Source: Isoetes taiwanensis (lineage: Eukaryota; Streptophyta; Lycopodiopsida; Isoetales; Isoetaceae). From it: a stretch of DNA of 64,000 nucleotides. The DNA lies in NCBI GenBank assembly GCA_021234155.1, contig JAJEKV010000039.1, positions 12,214,840-12,278,839 on the forward strand. Reading direction: 5' to 3'. This document shows, in pieces, positions 11,140 to 20,599 of the stretch. The notes under the pieces were generated by a model, which had not been told where the DNA came from, did not search any database, and saw only the letters and a program-made list of their open reading frames with translations. The stretch's first letter is position 1; each line of letters starts with the position of its first letter. A program made the position numbers and the translations under genes.

Positions 11140-13320
11140 CTTAGAAAAAGATACTGCTTTGCCAAAATTACACCATAGCTGAAACTCCAAAGGAAGTTCA
11201 GACACACATGCAATAATCTTTTTGTCACTCGGCACCACCTCGAAAACCTGCCTCCACTGTTGATTATGTAATCAAATCACCACGCGTCGGAGTTTCTGTG
11301 GTAGAAACTTTTCGACGGCGCACCACCTATAGTTTTTCCGCTTGTGGCAGCGCCGTCAGAAAGTTTTTGCCACGAAAACTCCTCTCTGCAGCAGTTTCAT
11401 ATTATAAAGACATCACTTATACTAAAGACATCAATTTCAGAGGCACCTTAAACTTCTTAGATCTTGTTTCTCTTTTCTACAATTTATCTACAGAGGAAGG
11501 TCTGCTTCAAGTGCTGCAAGAGCAATGGACAAAAGCAAAACCATAAAAGAAAACCATAGAACGCAGAGATGTTGTATCATCAAGCATATAAGCAAAACCA
11601 TAGAAGATGACTAGTGATCAAACTAATATGGATTCGGCACTGATGCACAACTCTGGTTATGGCTTCCATTTGAGCCTCTCTTATATCTGCATCCTTTCTG
11701 GCATAAAAACATATGCATTTTTATGACTGCAAGATCAAAAAATAAGAAATTGTACGATTGATATTAGACTACATCAAAATTCAGCTAAGTTGGTAGACAC
11801 GTGGACAGGCTAAAATTCAAGGCAAATTTTTTTTTTTTTTTTTTTTTTTTTCAAAATACAAAAAAAACAGAGGGTTCTTAAAGCATAGCACAAGCGCCAT
11901 GTCTTGGCAACACAAAAAAGTGTTCCCCACCGCACGCATACCCCCCCTCCCCCCACACCCCAAGGTAGTCCATCCACAATGATACTGTGGCCCACGTTAC
12001 TGGTCTTGTAACTGTATCATGACCATTGTAATACATTTTGGAATGGAAGAAGAATCCGCTCTTTGCAACGAGAGCTGTTGGATAAGTATATTCACCCCTT
12101 ATTCCTTAATCTACACCGTACATAAAGTTCCTCGTTTGTGGGGTATGGATGTATGAAATTTGCTATACTGTATAATAAAATTTACCAAATACTATAAGAT
12201 TTGAGGTAATATACTATATGGTGTTGATTTTGTACGTGCAAAACATAATTATTGGGGCTCTCGCTGCCCTACGTCACCCCCGTGTGAATATGCATCCAAA
12301 CCAAAGGGGGTTTCAAGGGGGTTTTAATTTGAAAGTGTTGGATGTAATGGTTGTGTTAATTAATGTTAATAGTAGTTATGTGTTGGTTGTTATAAAAAAA
12401 AAAAAAAATTTGGGCCCTTCGGGCCCTAACAAAGCAAGCATAAGTATTATACTGATATGTTTATTTAAAACAACTTAGCTTATTCATTATTCATTCATTA
12501 TCAGTAATTTGAATATTGCAATACAAGAATCAAGTTCATGATCAAATGCAACACACCATTTATTCCACTCTAAACAATGCACAACTCTTCTAGAAATACA
12601 ATGCACCAGAAGGTGTAGCTATGCATTTAAAATAATCATTGAACCATGGAATGTAGACTCTACAATATCAATACATTCAATAAGAAGTTTAACACAGACC
12701 TTTCACAATATAATTCGACCTTTCTTCTCCCTTCTAAGGTGTCTTTTTTCAGGGCACAACACAATCTCATCTGCAACTTGCATGCCAATCATTGCAAATC
12801 TGGATTATAAAAGCTGATCCTACTGTCAGTGGTGTAAAGGAAGCTATTAATTCCTCATTAAGCATCATCAGCTATTAAGCATCATCAGCTATCTCTGTAA
12901 CACTCTTTCACTTTCAACGATGTGCACTTACTTGGAAACCCAGGCTCTTATTTCATTTCTCCAGAAAATAACTTGACCTGTTATGAAGCTGGCATGAGTT
13001 GCCTGATATGAAGTCCCACATTCATCGATGGAAAGCACACAGGCTAAAGAATTCCAATGCCAGCAATTACAAATCTGCCAACTGCAAGCTTCACCTGGCA
13101 ACAAGCCTCTCAAGCATTCAAGCTTTCCTGGCAACAAACCTCACTTGACTTTTGCTACCACTGCTTGACAAAACTGATTTGAACATGGCAATCTAACAAA
13201 CAGGGATCTGTAAGAGCAGATTTGTTTCCAGTACTACATTTGATACATCTGTAGCCATAGAAATCCTTCCCATTATCGCTCCAATAAAACCAAGTTGTTG
13301 GAGACTGATTAACATATACC
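11140..13320. other. No gene recognised; A/T homopolymer tails
   Basis: This contains the inverted repeat block 11397-11577, a run of 25 T (11827-11851) and a run of 15 A (12394-12408). The A run is preceded by a G+T-rich stretch that looks like a LINE or SINE 3' end and is followed by GGGCCCTTCGGGCCC, a short perfect palindrome. A conserved downstream exon of the adjacent adenylate kinase was looked for on the minus strand at 11.6-13.3 kb and not found. Confidence 0.4.
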
Positions 13321-13329
13321 ATAGAAGAC
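13321..13329. repeat. 9 bp target site duplication, left copy
   Basis: ATAGAAGAC here is repeated exactly at 13915-13923, immediately outside the right terminus of the GC-rich element. A 9 bp duplication is characteristic of Mutator-like transposition. Confidence 0.85.
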
Positions 13330-13914
13330 CGCCCACTTTATTGGCTCCCGAAATTGGGTCAAACCGCCAAGCGGGTTCGCCCAAGCGAACCCCATGGATT
13401 CGCTCAAGCGAACCCGATCTGTTGACGTGGCGCTGAGGTGGCGCTACCCACCGGGTTCGCCCAAGCGAACCCGAACCAGGGTTAAGCTGGAGGCGGGTTA
13501 GATCGGCAGTCGCAGGTCGCATCAACAGGTCGCATCAGCAGCGGCCTCCGCCGGGTTCGCCTAAGCGAACCCAAAAGTGGGTGAGTGGCAGGTGCACGGC
13601 AGGGGCAGGGCGGCAGGCGCGCTGATGGGGCAGGGCAGCAGGCGCGGCAGGGGTTCGCCCAAGCGAACCCGGTGGGGTTCTGGCAGGCCGTACCTGCGCA
13701 ATTACGATCCGCCCCTCGCCAGTTCGCACGGTTCGCTTAACCGTGGTTCGGGTTCGCTTAAGCGAACCCGGTGGGTAGTGCCACGGCAGCGCCACGTCGA
13801 CATGGCGGGTTCGCCTGGGCAAATCCCTGAGTTCGCTTGGGCGAATTTCCTGGGTTCGCTTGGGCGAACCCGGCTGGCTCCCGAACTCAATTTCGGGAGC
13901 CGATAGAAACACCG
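13330..13914. mobile_element. Non-autonomous Mutator-like (MULE) element, 585 bp
   Basis: The segment is flanked by a perfect 9 bp duplication (13321-13329 and 13915-13923). It has terminal inverted repeats of about 29 bp with a perfectly inverted core, GGCTCCCGAAATTG (left from 13343) opposite its complement on the right. The interior is very GC-rich and made largely of about ten copies of the near-palindrome GGTTCGCCCAAGCGAACC and variants with CTTAAG or TTGGG centres. No transposase is encoded; open frames through it are side effects of composition. It probably inserted into or beside the decaying adenylate kinase gene on its right. Confidence 0.82.
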
Positions 13915-13923
13915 ATAGAAGAC
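13915..13923. repeat. 9 bp target site duplication, right copy
   Basis: ATAGAAGAC, identical to 13321-13329; it defines the right boundary of the Mutator-like element. Confidence 0.85.
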
Positions 13924-14049
13924 AATTCTAAGCATGATCTGCTCAACTTGAGGAAAACATATGAAACCTCTATCCCTGCTCCATAATCTGGTCATAACAA
14001 AGACATCAAAAACATTCCTACGTATTTAGCTAGATGGATCCTTCGCCAA

Positions 14050-14638
14050 AAAAATGACCACAACTTCGTCAGGAACTAGCTTTCCCTGGTCCATATAATC
14101 TTTAGCCTTCTTTCCATATTCTGTTCCTGCAGCCACTTCAGCCAGCAACAGGTCGCCTACTGAAATATGTACCAAATTATACTGGGAATGTTCCCAAACA
14201 GATTGTCAATAAAGCTAAAATGCCCAACGAAATAAAACCCATGGATTGGGAAAGTGAAAGACCCTTTCCTGATGCTGGAGGCCCAGAGATCATGACCTTC
14301 GGTGGCTCTCCTTGAGTTCTGATTTTCATTACAGCCTATTTCAAGCGAAAACACCACTGGGTCTTTCAGATAGAACTTTATCGATAAGAACTTGAAGAAG
14401 AAGGATCTTACTAGTCCCAATTGCTGAGCCTTGCGGTTTGCTATGGCAAACTGTTTGACTGTTTGCATGATAGATCTTGCCAATCGCTTCCATGGAAAGA
14501 GTTTGCCCATACAATCATCTCCTTGTTCACAGATTTCACAGCCCAAGAAGCCGATGGATATACAGGAGCCGAACCATGTCTAGAAGGAGATGCATTAATA
14601 TGCGAAACAGGCAACGTAAATGAAGAACAAGCTGCCAT
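14050..14638 (-). pseudogene. Adenylate kinase (probably plastid form), 5' part, damaged
   Basis: On the minus strand one frame gives EPPKVMISGPPASGKG (near 14270-14315), the adenylate kinase P-loop. A second gives YNLVHISVGDLLLAEVAAG followed by KKAKDYMDQGKLVPDEVVV (near 14060-14190), the AMP-binding region. Adenylate kinase converts ATP + AMP to 2 ADP. Upstream, a frame from an ATG at 14638 reads MAACSSFTLPVSHINASPSR, a Ser-rich start typical of plastid transit peptides. The segment that normally follows the P-loop (roughly nine residues starting TQC) is not visible, several frames must be joined, and no further exons are found downstream, where a transposon sits. I read it as a decayed or truncated gene; unannotated introns could explain part of the disruption. 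Confidence 0.8.
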
Positions 14639-14659
14639 TGGATTAGAATGTAAATTCTA

Positions 14660-15680
14660 ATTCCGATCAATCAAGGATCAGAATTGTGGTGTCATAGTCC
14701 AGGAAAAATAACTCCACCTGGACAAGCAGCTTCTAAACAAAAAAAAACTTTCGCCTCTGCCTTGTACGTCAACCGAAAATGCACAAACCCCCTTTTCTCT
14801 TGCTCGTAGACTGGAGGACTAGATACGGCATGGGCAGAACAAAACCCTAAGTTGAAGGGTCTCGAGCCTTGCATGTAAAGCAAGGAAAAAATACTTTTTG
14901 TTAGCATAGAACCTCAAAATTTAGGGATTCAACCATTGGAAAGCGTCACGAAAATTAAAATGAGCGTATGTGCATTCTAGATGTACCGATTAGTACGTCT
15001 CATGGAATACTATCAACAAATCATATAAAAACCTTAGGAAAAAAAGTACAAAAATACAAAAACAACCCCCTGTTATAATGCTACATATTCTTATGTCCTT
15101 TTTGTCGATCTTTTTCATGCGCACTTTCTAAACAAGCTTGTTGAGAAAGTGAACATGTCGTACTTATTTGAACACTGCAATGGATTTGCTACACCCCAGA
15201 TACCTTAGAGTGAAACTGTGGTTAGTGACTTGTTCTGATTAGATAGCACAATCCAAAAGGGAAATGAATGGGTCCATTGGGAATCTGAAATTATGTTTAT
15301 CATTGACAACAAAGTGAGGAAGCATGAATACCACCTGCCTCGCTAATAAGGTAAAAACAAAGCCTAATTCCAAAATGTGGCTTACCTAGGGAAAACCCAT
15401 TCCCTTTATGCTATTTGGACTTTAGATTCCATATAGCTACAACACATATAACAAATACAATTGAAGAGAAGTTAGATTCAACTGATGATGCTATACTGTT
15501 AGATTCAAATTCGGGAAAGGATTTGCATGGGTTGATGAAGAGAGGCATAGACCTTAGGTGTTCTACAATGATGTCCAAGAATCTCCATGATGGAAATCAG
15601 AGTTGAAGAGACAAGACTGAACATGTCATTGTTTGTTGACAGCGGAAACTTTGTTATCATTGACAAAGCCAATATCCAAT
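14660..15680. other. No gene recognised
   Basis: AT-rich sequence upstream of the adenylate kinase remnant. A small plus-strand open frame at 15415-15606 has no recognisable feature. Nothing else can be supported. Confidence 0.4.
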
Positions 15681-15682
15681 AG

Positions 15683-15852
15683 TGTTGTCTTAAATTAGAA
15701 AGTTATAAACATTGTTCTTTAAGTTAAAGAAGGATTGCATGCATGCAAGAAGTTGTAATCTTTCCTATTTTGAAAACCTATGACCAGGGATATACGTAGA
15801 GGAGTAATCTGAAGAAAACCAACCTTGTCAGGCATCCTTGTTTTGTTTTACA
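15683..15852 (+). mobile_element. Copia LTR candidate (170 bp)
   Basis: A TG...CA segment (TGTTGTC to TTTTACA) ends exactly where a degenerate primer binding site begins (ATGATATCAGAGCAG, 15854-15868). Its length suits a short Copia LTR. The 5' boundary is chosen from the TGTTG start and is less certain than the 3' boundary. Confidence 0.5.
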
Positions 15853-16800
15853 TTATGATATCAGAGCAGTTCGACTGTTGTGGGTGAAAATTGAAATAAA
15901 GTTCGAGTGTTGTTGGCAGAACTGAAATAAAGGTAAAAATGAGTAGAATTGAAAGACTGTGTCACAGTAGCACCTTCAATTGGTTTATTAAGATTAGAGG
16001 TAAACTTGCTGAGAAAGGGCTTTGGAATATGGTATTAGGGGAAGAACCAAAGCCATTGATAACTGCAAAGAATGCTCAAGCATTGATTTCACACATACTG
16101 TTGCTAAGGGTACTAAAAAGCGGACATTGAACCAGTAGATGCTAAAATGATTGCAAAGGCGAGACAGAGAGGCATGCACCCTTGAAATAGGGGGCAATGT
16201 GATTGGGAAGCCAAGAATAGGCTGATGAGGTATCTTGATGATACATCGTTGCTCAAGTTGAGGCAACTGATACTTCTAAAGAGGCTTAGCAACTATCTTT
16301 GATTTATAGAAAGAGGCATTTCTCATAGCAGGTTAATATGTATACAGTCATATTAAGTTAATCTGATATCTGACTCTAAGATCTATGACACAGGGCTATA
16401 CACAACCCTTGAAGGAGACAAATGTATAGCAAAAATAAAGTTCAAAACCTTCTTGCAAAAAGAGACCAGAATGGAGGTCTATCGATTGAGTTGGTGTGAA
16501 AAGACATCGGCTGCTTTGACTCCATCATGCATCAAGTATGGCATGAGAGACTAGGTCATGTTAATTGCTAGTTCTTAAAGCAGATGGGAGAAAAAGAGAA
16601 TGTACAGGGACTTCTGATATCCGGCTCTAAGATGGACGACACAAGGCTATCGCTGTCACAAAATGCAAAAGAAAATGTCATATGCAAAGCAACGAACACT
16701 ATGACGTTACGACATGGACCTGAAGCCATGAAGATAGCGAGGCTTTTAGCAAACGTTAACACTGCAGAGACAGTTTCTAGCTTCTCGGAGATCCATCAAC
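15853..16800 (+). mobile_element. Degraded Copia retrotransposon fragment
   Basis: After the primer binding site, a plus-strand frame from 15939 reads a gag start with FNWFIKIRGKLAEKGLWNMV and GEEPKP, the usual N-terminal Copia gag pattern (small kinase-like KGLW and GEEP motifs). It breaks at 16130. Near 16533 another frame reads VWHERLGHVNC, the GAG-pre-integrase motif. Protease, integrase and polymerase are not recognisable beyond this point. The element is internally deleted and heavily mutated, older in appearance than the Copia at 4.6 kb. Confidence 0.65.
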
Positions 16801-16829
16801 CTTGGTAAACAATATACCATTCTGGACAG

Positions 16830-17390
16830 ATACATTTGAACTACCTTTCTAACAATGTTGACAAAATTCTCAGCTCTATGCCAATTCTGATCCATAGAGG
16901 TCTCACCTTTGTTCTGGCCATCAAGATTATTTCATGTTATCTCCATTCTTGATAATGGGACTGATATTATTTTGGTCAAGCATGCTGTATATTATTATGT
17001 GCATCTGCCGCCTTCTCTTCATTATTGATATGAATATCTCTCACAGTACCATCATTTTGCACCATCAGTGCACTTGGCATGCTGGCATCTGTTTTCTTCT
17101 CAAAAAAACATTCATCTTGCTTAAATGGCATCCTGTTTCAAAAAGTTGAATGTTTTAAGCAAGATACCAGTAAATCCACCTGCATAAAATTTGCAAGGAA
17201 TAGTTTCTATACACAGAGGGACAATATATTAATGTCTAGTAAAGATCCCTAGGATCTAAGCGACTAGATATTACAGCAAAGCTTATAACATTTACCATTT
17301 AGAAATGGCAAGACAAATGTGTAGTCCCATTACCTTCTTCCTTTTGCAATACAAGCATATTCAAACTCCACTTAATCTATTCTTACTTGG
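16830..17390. other. No gene recognised
   Basis: AT-rich. The plus-strand frame 16934-17149 is hydrophobic and Ile/Cys-rich by composition only. It lies just 3' (on the minus strand) of a candidate terminal exon, so part could be 3' UTR. Confidence 0.35.
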
Positions 17391-17507
17391 TCACTTGGTA
17401 TTTGGTGGAGTAGGAGATAAATCTTGCCTTAACATGGAGGACACATTTGGAGTGGCTGGCTGTGTCTCATAGACAATCTCCATGCCTGACATTGATCCAT
17501 GCCCTAT
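17391..17507 (-). CDS. Possible terminal exon of an unidentified gene
   Basis: On the minus strand, a CTTCAG acceptor directly precedes a 117-base stretch (38 codons plus TGA) reading IGHGSMSGMEIVYETQPATP and then NVSSMLRQDLSPTPPNTK. The length is a multiple of three, and the composition (Ser/Pro/Thr-rich, codon-like) differs from its surroundings. I do not recognise the protein. It could pair with the candidate exon at 18053-18146, but the phases do not join directly, so at least one more exon or a different donor would be needed. Confidence 0.35.
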   Translation of the reverse strand: MGHGSMSGMEIVYETQPATPNVSSMLRQDLSPTPPNTK

Positions 17508-18052
17508 CTGAAGCCGTAAAAATATACTGAGCATCAAAATACTAAGAAATTATGCATTCTTTTCATGGTAAGCAAAGGACACAGAAATAGGGCAGTGTAA
17601 TCGTAAGGAACAATAACACGGCTATTGTTCTACACTTGGGAGTCTGGATAAACCAATGAACACACAACGCTTTCAACACATTAACAGAACACCAAATGTA
17701 GCCAATTCATATGCAAACTAAAGAAATAAAAAAGCTGGAAACTGTTAAGCAGATGACAACTATCTCATGTGGAAAAATCTATCAAAGGACAATTAAAAAT
17801 GAGATTGGAAAAGCAAAGAGAATGAAAACATAAACCTTCTACAACCTCTCTAAAAATGGAATTGAAAACCAAAGAGAGTGAAAACATAGCCTCCTACAAC
17901 CTCTGTCTGTTTTTGCAAGGGACTAAATACAAAAGATGGCAAACAGTTAGAGATGTACGGTTGGTTTGTTGCTAAAACTGACTTGTACAATCAGGATATG
18001 TGAATGAATAGAAATCTGACATGAGGAAGAGAGTAGGAAGAGAGTCCAACAC

Positions 18053-18146
18053 TTGTAAATCCATTTGATGCTTCTTTATTTGCTGTTTGTGGATGGCCTT
18101 TCCAATCTGTAGGACAATCTAGACTTCCTCTGAATACATTTGCAGT
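18053..18146 (-). CDS. Possible internal exon of the same unidentified gene
   Basis: A pyrimidine-rich TTTTATGCAG acceptor is followed by a minus-strand frame reading TANVFRGSLDCPTDWKGHPQ and TANKEASNGFT, ending at a GTGTTG donor-like site. There is no family match I can name. A solo LTR lies just upstream on this strand (18298-19902) and would sit in an intron or 5' of the gene. This is a prediction from splice signals and composition only. Confidence 0.3.
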
Positions 18147-18292
18147 CTGCATAAAAGAAATAAACAGAGAGAGAAATGAGATCCAAACCTCTGATTGGCA
18201 ATTAGATCATGGTTGTTTTGCGCCATCTAGATCGATTTAGGGGAGGAGCGCCATATTTGGTGCACTTAAGCTTAAATTATTATAAAAACACT

Positions 18293-18297
18293 GACAT
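18293..18297. repeat. 5 bp target site duplication, left copy
   Basis: GACAT, repeated exactly at 19903-19907 on the other side of the solo LTR. Five-base duplications are standard for LTR retrotransposon integration. Confidence 0.88.
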
Positions 18298-19902
18298 TGT
18301 GACGTTCCAGCATAATATACGCCCCGAATACGTATATCATACTGCCACATCACACGTACATGTCACGGATGACATGTACTTGGTGGCCGTAACAGGTTGC
18401 ACCTAGGGGGCAAGAGGTGCACCTAGGGGGGCAACTTCGAATGTTGTGCATGTTAAATAAACATACACAATTATAAACCCAATGGACCCCATTGCCAAAT
18501 GGCTAAACCCCATTTGGCCAATGTTTAACCTAACCCTAAGGGTTTCTATATAAGGGCTTCCCCTTAAACCCTAAACCTTTTCTTCTCTTTGCATTTAGGG
18601 TTTTCCTTGAGCTCCCTTCCTTCTTTCGCATTTGGGGTTCTCTTGAGCCATTCCGGCCAAGCTAAGAACCAAATCCGCATTGCCAGGCTCTGTAAAGCCG
18701 CCTTTGCACAACAGATCACCGAGTAGCAGCCATCTTCAGCAAGATCAGAGGCATGGATACATTCCGAGGATCTGGAGCAGGTCGAGGACCAGGTAATTAG
18801 TCATTCTGTTGTGCAAAGCCGCCTTTGGGCTAGGCAATAAGCTAGTTTAGCATGTTAGCCTAGCTGTAGAGGCCTTATAGATCCCGAGATCATAAGCCCT
18901 AACAAAGGAACCTAACCTTAGATGTGTAGGTAAGTAGATTAGATGATATTATTCATTTCAGATCTGTGATGATGTTGGTGTCTCACTCTGTGACCTCCAT
19001 GTATTGGGAAGGGGGGTAGAGGCCTAAAGCCTATGTAGCAGATGATTCTAGGTAGCCTACTAGCTCCCAATTACTTGCGGCCTGTGCACAGGAGCCCACC
19101 GGGTTGTGGGTAGAGGGGCCAGACCGGCAGACAATGGGGTACTTGTCCCAACACAGAAGCGATCCCTCTGGTGTGTAAAGCCTACCAGGGATCCCTGTGA
19201 GCTAGGCTTAATGGCTTGCCACTGCGTGTGGGCAAGGCATGAGCTCGACACCCGTGGAGTGATGCGTCACTCTCCATTGGGTTCAAGTCGAATAAGGGCA
19301 GTGGCCCTCTAGCCACCTGTGTTGGGCATGGAAGCCTCTGGAGGAGAGGTGACTCTCCTCCTGCCTCATCGGGGCTGGGGAGATGCAACCCAGTATTAGC
19401 CCTCTTTTCTATGTACCCGGCAGGCTACGGTCAGGTCCCAACACTTTTCAACCCACTCTGCAAAGTGTGCACAGGAGGGGCGGATGGAGTGGACTACCCT
19501 CAGCTATGTTCCTATACCAGCCAAATCCATTGCCATGAATTCTGTCTGCAATGACTTCTGGAAGCCCAAGCCATCAGTCAAACCCCCTTGAGTCTGAGCC
19601 CTGGGTAGGATCTCCCTTGTTGCTATTGTTCATGTTGATGTTGTATATGTGATGTTTATGGTGTATTCACCCTTCGAGGTGACTGTGTTGATATACTGTT
19701 CTCATGTGCTCATGTTATTCATGCTTCCGCAGATAGGTCGACCCGAAGGGAGACGGGTGAATGACACATCCACTCTTCCCTTGCTGGCTCATTCCACTGG
19801 GAGTGGTGTCAGGTGGATGGCCCCTGCCAGTCTGGCTATCAGGGGCAATGCTCCGTCTTCTGATACCATGTGCACATCGTATAAGAAGTAGGGGACATCA
19901 CA
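18298..19902 (+). mobile_element. Solo LTR, 1605 bp
   Basis: The segment starts TGTGACGTTCC and ends GACATCACA. The termini form a short inverted repeat (TGTGACG against TGTGATG), and it is bounded by perfect GACAT duplications (18293-18297, 19903-19907). No gag-pol sequence lies inside. A TATATAAGG promoter-like box at about 18547 sets the likely orientation as plus, with transcription starting in the CCCTTAAACCC region. A solo LTR forms when the two LTRs of a full element recombine and remove the internal region. The 1.6 kb length is more usual for Ty3/Gypsy than Copia, but the superfamily cannot be read from an LTR alone. Internally, the phrase AAAGCCGCCTTTG occurs twice (near 18696 and 18818). 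Confidence 0.92.
18547..18555 (+). promoter_or_regulatory. TATA box of the solo LTR
   Basis: TATATAAGG about 250 bases into the LTR, with a pyrimidine-rich CCCTTAAACCCTAAACC stretch just downstream. This is the usual layout of a plant LTR promoter. Confidence 0.55.
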
Positions 19903-19907
19903 GACAT
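19903..19907. repeat. 5 bp target site duplication, right copy
   Basis: GACAT, identical to 18293-18297; it marks the right edge of the solo LTR. Confidence 0.88.
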
Positions 19908-20270
19908 GCATCTTAACTATAGTTATATTGTATATCATTAGAAACCTTAGATTCTAAGCTTTCTAAGCGTTGGAGAAACCTTTTTCCTTCTATTGGTAAA
20001 TTTCCTGTAGTTTTCTCATTCAATCGGAAATTATAATTTTGAATCGGATCGTTCCTGCAAACAAAACGCATAACCGGATCCCATTTTCCTAAGACAAGAA
20101 ATAAAAAATTTAAAGTATACTACGATCAATTCATTGCCACTATTCACCAAGCACTCAAACATCTACAATATCACGTCAAAACCAATTCAAAATGTTACAT
20201 TGAGGATTTTCCATATAAATAATAACAGAAGTAGGCTCTAAATATCATATCACATTATAACGCTATCAAG

Positions 20271-20306
20271 ATATAACCATCATTCAATTAAATTGGGATT
20301 ATGTCT
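20271..20306 (+). repeat. 36 bp inverted repeat, left copy
   Basis: This 36-base sequence (starting ATATAACCATCATTC) is found again, perfectly and in reverse complement, at 32716-32751. Identity stops abruptly on both sides. The pair brackets 12.4 kb. No target duplication is visible next to either copy, so a transposon terminus is possible but unproved. Confidence 0.9.
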
Positions 20307-20599
20307 TAATTTTGGGATAAATTTTATATTGCACTTTTTTAGTAACTTTGTTAAATTCACTTTTTTAGTAACTTTGTTGCCCTTAGACTAGAATAGACGT
20401 TAACATATAATCACACACGAGAATATAAACTCACACCTTAACTTCAAATTATAAAATCATATATCATGGAACTCAAGTAGTACACAACTTTTATTAACTG
20501 TAGAAAAGATACATAGTAATTGTTTTTCATTTTTCCACTAGCATCCCCAAGGATATGAGAACCTTATTCCTTACATCCTGAGGTATTGTAACTCTCATT

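Noticed and set aside
13193-13912. Open frames of 110-129 codons rich in Arg, Pro and Gly
   Set aside because: They run through the palindromic Mutator-like element; the repeating residues mirror the DNA repeat on both strands.
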